From: Nostoc indistinguendum CM1-VF10
GTDB lineage: Bacteria > Cyanobacteriota > Cyanobacteriia > Cyanobacteriales > Nostocaceae
DNA: 64,000 nt
Assembly: GCA_019359215.1 (NCBI GenBank)
Contig: JAHHHS010000036.1
Span: forward strand, 1-64,000
Direction: 5' to 3'
Within the stretch, counting starts at the first letter, position 1. Each line of letters begins with the position of its first letter. Of this stretch, positions 23,883-33,418 are shown piece after piece. Made by a program: the position numbers and the translations under genes. The notes beneath the pieces were generated by a model, which saw only the letters and a list, made by a program, of their open reading frames with translations, ran no database searches and was not told the origin of the DNA.

Positions 23883-25598
23883 TTATTGAAGCTGTTCAAT
23901 TAGGTCAATAATTTGTTGATAATACTGAATATTTCCTTCTTGGTAATACAAGTCTGCGGATTTCTGGAAATCCGCAATTGCTCTTTGGGAGTCACCCAGA
24001 TTTCGGTAGACATCTGCCCGAAGAATGTAAGCTGAAGCCCAATGAGGTTGACGCTGTAAAGCAAGGTTCAAGTCTGTAAGCGCTCCTTGCAAGTCTCCCA
24101 ATAAAGAACGGCTACGACCCCGATTGTACCAATCTTCAGCAAAGCTGGGGTCGATCGCGATCGCCCGACTGTAATCTTCTATTGCCCCTTGATAATCTTC
24201 TAGGGCATAGCGGGCATTAGCACGATCGCTGTAAAATGCAGCAGATTGGGGATTTATTTGCAACGCTTGGGTGTAATCTGCGATCGCACTTTCATATTCT
24301 TCTAAAGCATAATGGGTTGAACCTCGGTTGTAATATGCTTCAATTAAATCGGGATTAATTTCTAATGCCTGATTATAATCTGCGATCGCTCCTTGTTCAT
24401 CCCCCAAAAGACGACGAGCATTTCCTCGATTGCAGTACGCTTGAGAAAATTCAGGAACCAACTCTATTGCTTGGGTGTTATCATCAATTGCTCCCTGTAA
24501 ATCTTGCAGGGCTTCACGGGCAATCCCCCGCCCGTAATAAGCTGCGGCTAAGTTATCATTTAATTGCAATGCCCGATCGTAATCTTTAATTGCTCCTTTA
24601 TGATCACCTAAAGAACGACGAGCCGCCGCGCGATCGCAATATCCTTCAGCTAAACTAGGGTTGAGTTGTAATAGGCGATTGCTATCTTCAATTGCGCCTT
24701 GATAGTCTCCTAGTCGGCGACGAGCATTCGCCCGAAAGCCGTATACTAAAGCTAAAGTCGGATTTTCTTGTAATGCTTGGTCATAATCTGCGATCGCACC
24801 TTCATAGTCTTCAAGAGTACTACGCACAAGACCTCGCTCAGAATAGGCTTGCACATCATCAGGATTGAACTTTAATGCTTGGTTAAAATCCTCAATTGCT
24901 CGGTGATATTCTTTAAGATGAGCAAGAACCAAACCCCGATTGTAATATGCTCCGGCAAACCTGGGATTAATTTCTAGGGCGCGGTTGTAATCTGCAATCG
25001 CACTTTGATACTCTGCTAAAGAGTAGTGAGCGTTACCTCGGTTATGATAAGCCTCTGCCAAGTTCGGATTTAATTGTAATGCCCGGTCGTGATCAGCGAT
25101 CGCTTCGTGATAATTTCCTAATATATGGTGAATATTACCTCGATTGCTGTAAGCTGCGGCAAAATCGGGATGCCACTGTAAAGCTTGTTGAAAATCAGCT
25201 ATTGCTCCTTGATAATCGCCGCTCTCAAAACAAGCTACACCTCGATTATGATAAGCATTGGCAATATCAATATTGATATTATCAGCTAACTGGGTACTAG
25301 TTTCTATTGTTTGGATATAATCAGCGATCGCTTTGTCGTATTTTTCTAAAGCAAAGTAAGCATTACCCCGGCTGTGGTAAGAGTGGGCGAGATTTGGATC
25401 GATTTGTAATGCTTGGTTATAATCAGCGATCGCTCCTTCGTAATCGGCTAAAAAGTAACGTGCATTACCTCGGTGATAATAGGCTGTGGCAAAATTGGGA
25501 TTGATTTCTATAGCGCGATTAAAATCTGCGATCGCTCCTTGATAATCCCTTTGTAAACTCTGGTTTAATCCTTGGTTTAATAATTCTTCAGCATTCAT
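23883..25598 (-). CDS. Long TPR-repeat protein
   Basis: This 571-aa protein is made almost entirely of about sixteen 34-residue tetratricopeptide units with the recurring pattern AIADYNQALQINPxxAxAYYNRGNARYxLxDYEG. There is no signal peptide or membrane segment. TPR solenoids bind protein partners, and the exact partner is unknown. At DNA level the units form a ~102-bp periodicity with repeated TAATCTGCGATCGC blocks, so HIP1 octamers are embedded in the repeats. It is convergent with the oxidoreductase gene. Confidence 0.92.
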   Translation of the reverse strand: MNAEELLNQGLNQSLQRDYQGAIADFNRAIEINPNFATAYYHRGNARYFLADYEGAIADYNQALQIDPNLAHSYHSRGNAYFALEKYDKAIADYIQTIETSTQLADNINIDIANAYHNRGVACFESGDYQGAIADFQQALQWHPDFAAAYSNRGNIHHILGNYHEAIADHDRALQLNPNLAEAYHNRGNAHYSLAEYQSAIADYNRALEINPRFAGAYYNRGLVLAHLKEYHRAIEDFNQALKFNPDDVQAYSERGLVRSTLEDYEGAIADYDQALQENPTLALVYGFRANARRRLGDYQGAIEDSNRLLQLNPSLAEGYCDRAAARRSLGDHKGAIKDYDRALQLNDNLAAAYYGRGIAREALQDLQGAIDDNTQAIELVPEFSQAYCNRGNARRLLGDEQGAIADYNQALEINPDLIEAYYNRGSTHYALEEYESAIADYTQALQINPQSAAFYSDRANARYALEDYQGAIEDYSRAIAIDPSFAEDWYNRGRSRSLLGDLQGALTDLNLALQRQPHWASAYILRADVYRNLGDSQRAIADFQKSADLYYQEGNIQYYQQIIDLIEQLQ

Positions 25599-25873
25599 GT
25601 AATTTTTTTGGATTTCGACATTCCGTAGCTTGTAGGCAACGGGATTTTTAACGATATATTTTGAAAATCGTTCCAGCTACTATTGTGCCTCTTGCTAAGA
25701 TTTTAATTCCTGATTTTCTGTGAGCTTATATCAGTGTGATGAATTTCAAGCGACTTAAACAGCAGCAAGCACCGTAAATAAGAACGGTGGGTGTCTGACT
25801 CGCCGTTTTGTACTGCTATTAATATAGTAGCGAATAACACATTTGATTAAGTGCGATCGCATCTACTACCAAT

Positions 25874-27652
25874 ATGCGTAAACAGTCTCAAAATCGTTTA
25901 GAACACTTTACTAGCCTAAAGTCCAAGTACGAAGCAACTAAATATAACGATTCATCACCCGCAAGTCTGCTGTATTTTATATTGCGAAAAGTTGATTTAG
26001 GTATTGAACTTAGTGATTTAGAATTTAATTGGTTGGGAGAGTTTGAGCTTAAAGAGACTTTAGAAGCTATCAAGCAAGAGCAGCAACATAGATTCCGAGA
26101 ATTCGGCAATCTAGAATTTGAATTCTCAAAATTAAAATCTAAGTATAAAGCTACAAAGGATAACATTTCTTGGCAATCAAGTCGTCTGTATTTCATTCTT
26201 TTGAAACTTGAGTCAGGAAATTTACTCACTGATTCAGAAGTTAAATGGCTAAGAGCAAACGGTTTACATGAGACGAATCAAATTGCTCAAGAGGTGAAAC
26301 GATTTACTCAACTTAAATCTAAATACAAAGCTACTCAATATCAAGACTCATATCCTGATAGTAAACTATATCAAATACTGAAAAAATTAGAGGTCATAGA
26401 ACGTTTAAGTAATTCTGAATATAATTGGCTTATCAATAACGAACTCTTTGAAACAGCAGAATTTTTTCAACAACAAGAGTCAGCAAAAAAAGCTAATTTT
26501 GCTCAGTTACGAGATAAATATCAAGCGGACACACACTCAGACTTATCATTATCAAGTCCACTATATCTGATACTGCAAAACATTGACGCAAAAAATAGTT
26601 TGAGTGAGTCAGAAATTAACTGGCTAGAACAGCAAGGACTTAGCGAAACAATTGCCATTGCTCAAGAATTGGAACAAACACGAGAATTTGCTGCCTTAAA
26701 AGCTAAGTATAAAGCAACTGAGTATCAGGATTCATTGCCTAAGAGTCACCTGTATAAAATTCTAAAAAGGCTTGAGTTGTCCAATCAGTTAGGTGAACAG
26801 GATATTAACTTTATCAAAAAACGCAAGCTAACTGAGATTATAGAAATTGCAAATGAAAAATACACCTCTAACCTAAAATATAAAATAGATTTAGGAGAAC
26901 TACTTAATGAGTCAGAAATTGAGTGGCTGAAAAATAATGGACGTGAAGATATCATTATTCTCGCTCAACAAAAGCACTTTGCTATCCTCAAGAGAAAATA
27001 TAAATTGATAGATCCTTCACTTCCGCTAGAGCCATTTTACGCGATTATGATCAAACTAGAGAAAAAAGAACGGCTAGATCCTAAGTTGGTTTTGCAGCTT
27101 ATGGAAGAGGAATTATTATCTAGTGGTGGGAAAATTGCTCTTGCTTATTACAGGCTAGAAGCAGAGTTTTATGAGCAAGAATTTCACCGCACTGGGCATA
27201 AATGGCATATTCCCACAGCTAGTAGTTATTGGCGCAAAGCAGAGGAAGCTGAACAGGCATTAAAGCTTACTAACTTAGACTTTAGCCAAATCAGAGAAAA
27301 CAAGCTCAAGTCAGCAGTTTTAGTAACTAGAGGTGCAGCATTCAGAAATATGGATAACTTAGCTGATGCAGAGATTTGTGCGAAAAATGCTATGAAATAT
27401 CAGCCAGAAAGTTATCAACCTTGCACATTGATGGCAGCTATTGCTCATGATAGGGGTGACTATGCAAAAAGTTATTATTGGTATGAGCAAGCAATTAAAC
27501 GCGGTGCTAAACCTGAAGATATAGATGATGAGAGAAAACGATTAGTCAGAAGTATAAAAGATGAGAATAAACGCCATGAAGCAGCAGAATATTTACTGAA
27601 AAAAGATTCACAACGCTACTCTTGGGCTAAGTCTTATCTCAAAAAGTCGTAA
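25874..27652 (+). CDS. Repeat protein with ~60-70-residue LKSKYKAT units and a TPR-like tail
   Basis: The 592-aa soluble protein holds at least five and up to seven tandem units of about 60-70 residues. The pattern is LKxKYKATxYxDSxPxSxLYxILxKL, a spacer, LxxSExNWLxxxxLxETxxIAQ. Units begin near residues 15, 92, 147, 213 and 279, with degraded ones near 330 and 373. The last ~190 residues look like TPR or TPR-like helices (RGAAFRNMDNLADAEICAKNAMK, KSYYWYEQAIKRG). I recognise no enzyme domain. It is probably a helical scaffold. The upstream region has a HIP1 octamer right before the start. Confidence 0.75.
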   Translation: MRKQSQNRLEHFTSLKSKYEATKYNDSSPASLLYFILRKVDLGIELSDLEFNWLGEFELKETLEAIKQEQQHRFREFGNLEFEFSKLKSKYKATKDNISWQSSRLYFILLKLESGNLLTDSEVKWLRANGLHETNQIAQEVKRFTQLKSKYKATQYQDSYPDSKLYQILKKLEVIERLSNSEYNWLINNELFETAEFFQQQESAKKANFAQLRDKYQADTHSDLSLSSPLYLILQNIDAKNSLSESEINWLEQQGLSETIAIAQELEQTREFAALKAKYKATEYQDSLPKSHLYKILKRLELSNQLGEQDINFIKKRKLTEIIEIANEKYTSNLKYKIDLGELLNESEIEWLKNNGREDIIILAQQKHFAILKRKYKLIDPSLPLEPFYAIMIKLEKKERLDPKLVLQLMEEELLSSGGKIALAYYRLEAEFYEQEFHRTGHKWHIPTASSYWRKAEEAEQALKLTNLDFSQIRENKLKSAVLVTRGAAFRNMDNLADAEICAKNAMKYQPESYQPCTLMAAIAHDRGDYAKSYYWYEQAIKRGAKPEDIDDERKRLVRSIKDENKRHEAAEYLLKKDSQRYSWAKSYLKKS

Positions 27653-27694
27653 GATAATGGTAAATAAACTGGCTTGCATCACCAAACTCCCAAC

Positions 27695-28605
27695 ATGACC
27701 AGATTTATTCATGACCAATTTGCCAAAGACTATCTTGAACAATTACTCACTCCTTACGGCGAAGTCCAAGCACCTAGACGAGTCGCAGGAGAAGTTAGAG
27801 AAATTGACGTTTATTTCATCCCTAAACCACAACCAATTAACATACCAGAAACACTCGGATTATTAGGCCAACTTGTCACTACCCCTTGTCTACTTGAACC
27901 ATTTCATAACGCAGCATCAGCTACAGAAATTTGCGATTCGATTGCCTCTTAAAATTATTAGAGGTACGTGGCGATTTACAACGACAGTCCAATCGAAATA
28001 AAACACGCATTCTAGAATCTGATTTACTAAAATTATGGATTCTTACCCCCACCGCATCAGCGCAACTCTTATCAGGATTTAATGCTAATCCAAAAGTTGG
28101 CTACCTTCCTGGAATGTACTTCATGGCAGAATATTTGCGTACTGCGATAGTAGCAATTCATCAGTTGCCTTCTATCTCAGAAACCTTATGGCTGAGAATC
28201 ATCGGTAGAGGGAACGTTCAAAAGCAAGCAATTGACGAACTAGAAGCGCTTATTCCTGATAATCCTTTGCGAAAAGCAGCGTTAGAATTGCTGTACAACT
28301 TGCAACAAAACTTACAAGTCACTCAAAATCAAGACAAGGAAGATAGGGAATTACTTATGCGATTAGCACCACTTTACCAACAAGACCGAGAACAGGCGAT
28401 ACAAGAAGGTGAACAACGGGGACTCGAAACAGGAATTCAGCAGGGAGAACGCTTGGTGGTGGAAAACTTGCTCAAAGTTCGCTTTGGTGAAATAGATAAT
28501 CAGCTTCAAGCAATTATTGAACCTTTATTGACATTACCACCAGAAGAGTTTACGCCTTTACTGTTGCAGTTATCCCGTGAAGAATTAATTGATAGGTTTT
28601 GCTAG
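27695..28605 (+). pseudogene. Rpn-family recombination-promoting nuclease, frameshifted
   Basis: The first frame from ATG 27695 (MTRFIHDQFAKDYLEQLLTP, GEVREIDVYFIP) matches the N-terminus of the cyanobacterial Rpn/DUF4351 family and stops at 27950-27952 after TEICDSIAS. The second frame (FDCLLKLLEVRG onward to 28605) carries the rest, including LPGMYFMAEYLRTAIVAIHQL and a DUF4351-type tail. Removing 5 bp from GATTCGATT at 27935-27943 restores TEICDCLLKLLEVRG. So the gene is broken by a 5-bp direct duplication. No programmed slip site is visible. Confidence 0.8.
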
Positions 28606-28632
28606 TTTAAATCACATATTATTTATTGATTA

Positions 28633-28670
28633 GGGAAAAGAGTTAAACACTTTTCCTTTTTATTTTTTCC
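28633..28670 (+). terminator. Intrinsic terminator after the Rpn-type gene
   Basis: GGAAAAG and CTTTTCC form a 7-bp stem (28634-28640 / 28650-28656) followed by TTTTTATTTTTT. It lies 30 bp downstream of the stop. Confidence 0.65.
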
Positions 28671-28783
28671 ACTTTCTACCTCACGTTACAATGTAAAATC
28701 GAAGACATTAATACAGTATTATAAGAAATTAATTTATAAGTTGTTTAACCAATGAAAACTTTCTTTTATAGGTTTGCATCGCA

Positions 28784-29038
28784 ATGGATTTTCTGACAAT
28801 TCTAGGATTAGCGGCTGCCACAATAACCACAATCTCTTTTTTGCCACAGATGTTTAAAACGTGGCGAACAAAATCAGCAAAAGATGTTTCTATGGTGACG
28901 CTAATTACATTCATAATTGGTGTTTTTTTGTGGTTAATCTATGGAATTTATTTACAAGCTTTACCAATTATTCTTGCTAATAGTGTGACATTGTTTTTTA
29001 ACTTGATAATTTTATGGCTTAAAATTAAATATAGATAA
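28784..29038 (+). CDS. SemiSWEET-type sugar transporter (PQ-loop, MtN3 family)
   Basis: The 84-aa membrane protein has three transmembrane helices and the PQ motif (TTISFLPQMFKTWRTKSAKDVS), the hallmark of the SWEET/SemiSWEET superfamily. These act as dimers and let sugars pass across the membrane by facilitated diffusion. The substrate cannot be told from the sequence. It is a single gene with a start at ATG 28784. Downstream lie 170 bases before the next gene. Confidence 0.9.
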   Translation: MDFLTILGLAAATITTISFLPQMFKTWRTKSAKDVSMVTLITFIIGVFLWLIYGIYLQALPIILANSVTLFFNLIILWLKIKYR

Positions 29039-29212
29039 AGAAGCCCTAGCGACTATAAATCTCGCCTAGACAAACTCTCGTCAGCCTGCGCGGACTAAAA
29101 TAAAACCCACGTTCGCATCCCATCTCGTAGAAAAGAGAAGGAAAAGTGGTTTTTGCCTGTGTAGGCGCGAATTCTATGAGACTCCATTATTTAAACACCC
29201 CTAACAACATCT

Positions 29213-30868
29213 GTGACATCATCTGTATTTACCTCTGAACGCCTCCTTTTCACCCCCGCTAACCCAAATACCAACGCTATCCCCATCATCTTCGCTTTTC
29301 CCAATGAGTACAGCGTAGGCATCACTAGCCTCGGCTATCAGGTAGTTTGGGCAACTTTGGCTACGCGTGATGATGTGCAGGTTAGTCGCCTGTTTACAGA
29401 TACTCACGAACAACTCCCCAGAACCCCGGAAATTATGGGATTTTCAATTTCCTGGGAACTGGATTATGTGAATATCCTAAGTTTGCTGGAATCTTTAGAA
29501 ATTCCCATTCTGGCAACTTCTCGTGATGATTTTCATCCGATAATTTTTGGTGGTGGGCCCGTTCTCACAGCGAATCCCGAACCTTTTGCAGATTTTTTTG
29601 ATGTAATTTTACTGGGGGATGGCGAAGACCTCCTAGGAAATTTCATTGAGGCGTACAAAGAAGTCAGAAATGCTTCTAGACAAACTCAACTAAAAAGACT
29701 TGCACAAGTCCCAGGAATTTATATTCCCAGTTTGTATGCAGTCGAATATCACAGCGTAGATGGTGCAGTAAAGTCAATTAAACCAATTTCCCCTGGAATT
29801 CCCGCAGTGGTGCAAAAGCAGACTTATCGGGGAAATACTCTATCAGCTTCGACTGTAGTCACCGAAAAAGCCGCATGGGAAAATATTTACATGGTGGAAG
29901 TGGTGAGAAGTTGTCCAGAAATGTGCCGCTTTTGTTTAGCGAGTTATCTCACACTGCCTTTTAGAACAGCTAGTCTTGAAAGTTCATTAATTCCAGCCAT
30001 TGAAAGAGGTTTAGAAGTCACAAATCGCCTAGGATTATTGGGCGCTTCTGTAACTCAGCACCCAGAATTTGAGACTTTGCTGGATTATATTAGTCAACCG
30101 AAGTACGATGACGTCCGTCTCAGTATTGCCTCAGTACGAACCAATACCGTAACAGTCAAGTTAGCAGAAATTTTGACGAAACGAGACACGCGATCGCTTA
30201 CCATTGCAGTAGAGAGTGGTTCCGAGAAAATCCGCCAAATCGTCAACAAAAAGCTGCATAACGACGAAATTATCCAAGCGGCGATAAATGCCAAAGCTGG
30301 CGGATTGAAAAGCTTGAAACTCTACGGAATGGCAGGAATTCCTGGTGAAGAAGTAGAAGATTTAGAACAAACCGTGGCGATGATGCGTAATATCAAAAAA
30401 GCTGCGCCAGGATTGCGGTTAACATACGGATGCAGTACCTTTGTACCCAAAGCACACACACCGTTTCAATGGTTTGGGGTGAATCGCCAAGCTGAAAAGC
30501 GGTTGCAGTTTTTGCAAAAACAGCTAAAACCACAGGGGATAGAATTTCGCCCAGAAAGCTATAATTGGTCGATTATACAGGCTTTGTTATCGAGAGGCGA
30601 TCGCAGAGTGTCCCAACTTCTTCAACTGACTCGTGACTTTGGCGACTCCTTGGGTAGCTACAAACGTGCTTTCAAACAACTCAAGGGACAAATCCCCGAC
30701 TTAGATTTCTACGTCCACGCCGAATGGTCAACAGACCAAATATTACCCTGGAGTCACTTGCAAGGGCCTCTACCACAGTCTACACTACTAAAGCATTTGG
30801 CTGATGCTCAGAGTTATATCAACCCATCTCCAAAGGAATTACAGCCGTTACTGGGCAGTAGGGACTAG
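29213..30868 (+). CDS. Radical SAM protein, TIGR03960-like, with B12-binding-type N-terminus
   Basis: This 551-aa enzyme has a B12-binding-like N-terminal domain (NEYSVGITSLGYQVVW, GFSISWELDYVNIL, IFGGGPVLTANPEPFADF, ILLGDGED) and a radical SAM core. The iron-sulfur site CPEMCRFC spaces its cysteines as C-x3-C-x2-C. Later parts (SIASVRTNTV, SLTIAVESGSEKIR, GLKSLKLYGMAGIPGE) are typical of the radical SAM barrel. It is a cyanobacterial family of unknown reaction. It starts at GTG 29213. A repeat-rich spacer separates it from the CPXCG gene. Confidence 0.85.
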   Translation: MTSSVFTSERLLFTPANPNTNAIPIIFAFPNEYSVGITSLGYQVVWATLATRDDVQVSRLFTDTHEQLPRTPEIMGFSISWELDYVNILSLLESLEIPILATSRDDFHPIIFGGGPVLTANPEPFADFFDVILLGDGEDLLGNFIEAYKEVRNASRQTQLKRLAQVPGIYIPSLYAVEYHSVDGAVKSIKPISPGIPAVVQKQTYRGNTLSASTVVTEKAAWENIYMVEVVRSCPEMCRFCLASYLTLPFRTASLESSLIPAIERGLEVTNRLGLLGASVTQHPEFETLLDYISQPKYDDVRLSIASVRTNTVTVKLAEILTKRDTRSLTIAVESGSEKIRQIVNKKLHNDEIIQAAINAKAGGLKSLKLYGMAGIPGEEVEDLEQTVAMMRNIKKAAPGLRLTYGCSTFVPKAHTPFQWFGVNRQAEKRLQFLQKQLKPQGIEFRPESYNWSIIQALLSRGDRRVSQLLQLTRDFGDSLGSYKRAFKQLKGQIPDLDFYVHAEWSTDQILPWSHLQGPLPQSTLLKHLADAQSYINPSPKELQPLLGSRD

Positions 30869-30956
30869 GGACTAGGGACTGGGGATTAAGGACTAAGATT
30901 AAAATGCCCAATTCCTAATTCCCAATGCCCAATGCCCAATTCCCAATCCTGAAAAC
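30862..30956. repeat. GGGACTA and CCCAATG short tandem repeats
   Basis: The spacer contains tandem GGGACTAGGGACTAGGGACT units, then CCCAATTCCTAATTCCCAATG-type units. Confidence 0.75.
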
Positions 30957-30959
30957 TTG

Positions 30960-31148
30960 ATGCAAAACACAGCTGAGTATTACTGCGCCTATTGCGGCGA
31001 ACCGAACTTAACTTTTATTGATTTGAGTGCTGGAGGACAGCAATCTTATATTGAAGATTGTCAAGTTTGCTGTAACCCAAATATTTTGTATGTCCGGGTT
31101 GATGAAGATACCTTAGATATCGAAATTGATACAGAATCCGAAAGTTGA
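30960..31148 (+). CDS. Small CPXCG-motif cysteine-rich protein
   Basis: The 62-aa protein has two cysteine pairs, YYCAYCGE near the N-terminus and CQVCCNP in the middle, as in the CPXCG family of small zinc-ribbon-like proteins. The acidic tail (VDEDTLDIEIDTESES) is typical. No function is known. The two adjacent ATG codons at 30957 and 30960 make the start ambiguous by one residue. It lies between the radical SAM gene and a START-like gene, all on the plus strand. Confidence 0.85.
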   Translation: MQNTAEYYCAYCGEPNLTFIDLSAGGQQSYIEDCQVCCNPNILYVRVDEDTLDIEIDTESES

Positions 31149-31167
31149 ATTTTAGGTTTTTCTTTCC

Positions 31168-31617
31168 ATGTTGCACTTTAAACATTCCTCAGTAATTAAT
31201 GCGCCAACAGAAGTAGTTTGGAAATTTCACGAACGGCCAGATATTTTGCAACTGTTGAATCCACCTTGGCAACCAGTCCAAGTGGTTCGTCGTGAGGGTG
31301 GGCTAAATGTAGGCGCTATCACAGAATTTCGCCTGTTTCTCGGCCCATTACCCTTAACTTGGTTAGCGCGTCATACTGAATATGAAAAATATCGCCTGTT
31401 TACCGACGAACAAATATCTGGCCCCTTTGAGTCTTGGGTACATCGACATGAATTTGAACCTGAAGCTGGCAAAACTAGGCTGACTGATGCTATCTCCTTC
31501 TGTATGCCTGGCGGAGGAACAGTTGAATTTGTCAGTGGTTGGTTAGTGCAAGTGCAACTAGAAGCAATGTTTCGCTATCGCCACTATGTAACGAAACGAG
31601 AATGTGAATCACAATAG
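31168..31617 (+). CDS. SRPBCC (START-like) family protein
   Basis: The 149-aa protein begins MLHFKHSSVINAPTEVVWKFHERPDILQLLNPP, the START/Bet v1-like ligand-binding fold of the SRPBCC superfamily (ligand cavity, long C-terminal helix). The cyanobacterial subgroup is annotated as a cyclase/dehydrase-like lipid-binding protein, with unknown ligand. It follows the CPXCG gene after 19 bp, so the two may share a transcript. Confidence 0.85.
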   Translation: MLHFKHSSVINAPTEVVWKFHERPDILQLLNPPWQPVQVVRREGGLNVGAITEFRLFLGPLPLTWLARHTEYEKYRLFTDEQISGPFESWVHRHEFEPEAGKTRLTDAISFCMPGGGTVEFVSGWLVQVQLEAMFRYRHYVTKRECESQ

Positions 31618-31639
31618 CACAATGTGCTGGTAGCAAAAA

Positions 31640-31738
31640 TTAATTATCCTGACTCTTCAACCCTTGTCTCGCAAATAAAAGAGCCGTTGCTTTGCCAATG
31701 CCTTTAGAAGCACCTGTAATCAGTACCGTAGTAGCCAT
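31640..31738 (-). pseudogene. N-terminal relic of a short-chain dehydrogenase
   Basis: Reading the minus strand from ATG 31736-31738 gives MATTVLITGASKGIGKATAL, the canonical SDR dinucleotide-binding N-terminus, then LFARQGLKSQDN and a stop at 31640-31642. Only 32 residues survive of a family normally ~250 aa long, and the downstream side is unrelated. It is a truncated relic or a mis-joined fragment. Confidence 0.65.
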
Positions 31739-31799
31739 ACTTAAAATTTGAAAAACCTCTTTACTGTCTATTACTTTGGGTAATAACACTCTAGAAACT

Positions 31800-31822
31800 A
31801 TCTAACTTTCGTTAGATTTTTT
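31800..31822. promoter_or_regulatory. Inverted repeat ATCTAAC-TTTC-GTTAGAT (TetR-like operator or terminator)
   Basis: A perfect 7-bp inverted repeat with a 4-nt spacer lies 62 bp upstream of the SDR relic start, followed on the plus strand by a T6 run. A half-site TTGTTAGATAAG is at about 31928-31939. Its form resembles operators of TetR-family repressors that often control SDR genes, but the T-run also allows a weak terminator for the plus-strand START-like gene. Confidence 0.4.
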
Positions 31823-32067
31823 ATCATATCCAAAATACTTTTTGACTGATAGTATAAGTCTTCTTGAGCAGTTGTTTGATAAAAATACCTCTACTCTACA
31901 GTCTAATAAAATCTATCATTGAACTTTTGTTAGATAAGTATTTCCTGAACTGCCTTAAAATCTCATTCTTTAGAGTTGCTTCTACTTTGAAACTATAGAC
32001 AGATAGCGCCAAACAGGTAAGTTAAGTAATATAAACAAAGTAATTAGCTTCTTAAGGAAATTTAACA

Positions 32068-32259
32068 ATGCCACTTTATCCTAGTGATAAAACCGAAACT
32101 GCATACAATGGCAAAGACCGGAATGCTGGTGAACTTGGGCTAACTCCTCAGTCTGAGCTTTGGAACGGTCGCTTGGCTATGATTGGTTTTCTAGCTTACC
32201 TACTTTGGGATCTCAATGGTTATAGCGTAGTGCGGGACGTACTTCACCTCATTTCCTAA
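32068..32259 (+). CDS. High-light-inducible protein (HLIP, single-helix Chl-binding-like)
   Basis: The 63-aa protein carries the chlorophyll a/b-binding helix with the core motif ELWNGRLAMIGFLAYLLWD; the Glu-Asn-Arg triad positions chlorophyll. HLIPs sit in the thylakoid membrane, bind chlorophyll and carotenoid and protect photosystem assembly under strong light. An AGGAAATTT stretch precedes the ATG. The gene stands alone, upstream of the ketolase gene crtW; both relate to light stress, although they are 306 bp apart. Confidence 0.92.
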   Translation: MPLYPSDKTETAYNGKDRNAGELGLTPQSELWNGRLAMIGFLAYLLWDLNGYSVVRDVLHLIS

Positions 32260-32565
32260 ACTCCCTGCCTATTGGCGGTCTTTTTGCAGGCTTAGGACTT
32301 TCAAAGTATCAAGGCACTGGTTATATTAAATACTAAACTGTCCGGTGCCATTACTCAAACAATACAGCCTTCCAACCGTAAACAGTTTTTAAAATACAGT
32401 TGCTTGTGCAATACTAGTTAAAGGATCTTAATATTTCTACATATACTTAGAGCATTAGCGTTGTCGAATGTAAAAAATTGAGCACTAACAGAGTTTATCG
32501 GTTAGTTGTTTTTGTCATGACTATATTTTTGAAATTTTCACCTGAATACTAGGCAAAGTAAAAGC

Positions 32566-33330
32566 GTGATCCAGTTAAAAGAACCATCCAGTCATCAAAC
32601 AAAACAGTCTCCAGTAGTGAAAAGTAAATTTCAGTTTAAGGGACTTTTCATTGCTATTGTCATTGTTAGTACATGGGTAATTAGCCTGAGTTTATTACTT
32701 TCTGTTGACATCTCCAAGCTAAAATTTTGGATGTTATTGCCTGTTATACTTTGGCAGACATTTTTATATACGGGATTATTTATCACATCTCATGATGCCA
32801 TGCATGGGGTAGTATTTCCTCAGAACCCTAAGATCAATCATTTTATTGGAACATTGACTCTATCTCTTTATGGTCTTTTACCATATCAAAAATTATTAAA
32901 AAAACATTGGTTACACCACCATAATCCAGCAAGTAAAATAGACCCGGATTTTCATAATGGAAAACACCAAAATTTCTTTGCTTGGTATTTTCATTTTATG
33001 AAAGGTTACTGGAGTTGGGGACAAATAATTGCCTTGACTAGTATTTATAACTTTTCTAAATATATACTCCATATACCAAGTGATAATTTAACTTACTTTT
33101 GGGTGCTACCCTCCCTTTTAAGTTCATTACAATTATTTTATTTTGGTACTTTTTTACCCCATAGTGAACCAACAGGGGGTTATGTTCAACCTCATCGTGC
33201 CCAAACAATTAGCCGTCCTATTTGGTGGTCATTTATCACTTGCTATCATTTTGGCTACCACGAAGAACATCACGAATATCCCAATGTTTCTTGGTGGCAG
33301 TTACCAGAAGTTTACAAAGCAAAATACTAG
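32566..33330 (+). CDS. crtW: Beta-carotene ketolase CrtW
   Basis: The 254-aa membrane di-iron enzyme adds keto groups at C4 of beta-ionone rings, giving echinenone and canthaxanthin. Histidine boxes are visible: HDAMH (residues 76-80), HWLHHHNPASKIDPDFH (from 114) and HEEHHEYPNVSWWQLP near the C-terminus. Hydrophobic helices separate them. The sequence is of the bacterial CrtW type, not the CrtO type. The start at GTG 32566 gives a normal N-terminus. Echinenone and canthaxanthin are used by cyanobacteria for photoprotection, including in orange carotenoid protein. Confidence 0.95.
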   Translation: MIQLKEPSSHQTKQSPVVKSKFQFKGLFIAIVIVSTWVISLSLLLSVDISKLKFWMLLPVILWQTFLYTGLFITSHDAMHGVVFPQNPKINHFIGTLTLSLYGLLPYQKLLKKHWLHHHNPASKIDPDFHNGKHQNFFAWYFHFMKGYWSWGQIIALTSIYNFSKYILHIPSDNLTYFWVLPSLLSSLQLFYFGTFLPHSEPTGGYVQPHRAQTISRPIWWSFITCYHFGYHEEHHEYPNVSWWQLPEVYKAKY

Positions 33331-33418
33331 CATAATAGTGGCAAATGGCAGCAACAGTCACACAGTAATCTATATAGTTTGAACAAGACATTATTTTTAC
33401 TAATAGATTATCCTGCTT

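Noticed and set aside
24300..25600. A CRISPR-like periodic array
   Set aside because: The ~102-bp period and conserved blocks are explained by TPR coding units; no constant short repeats with unique spacers.
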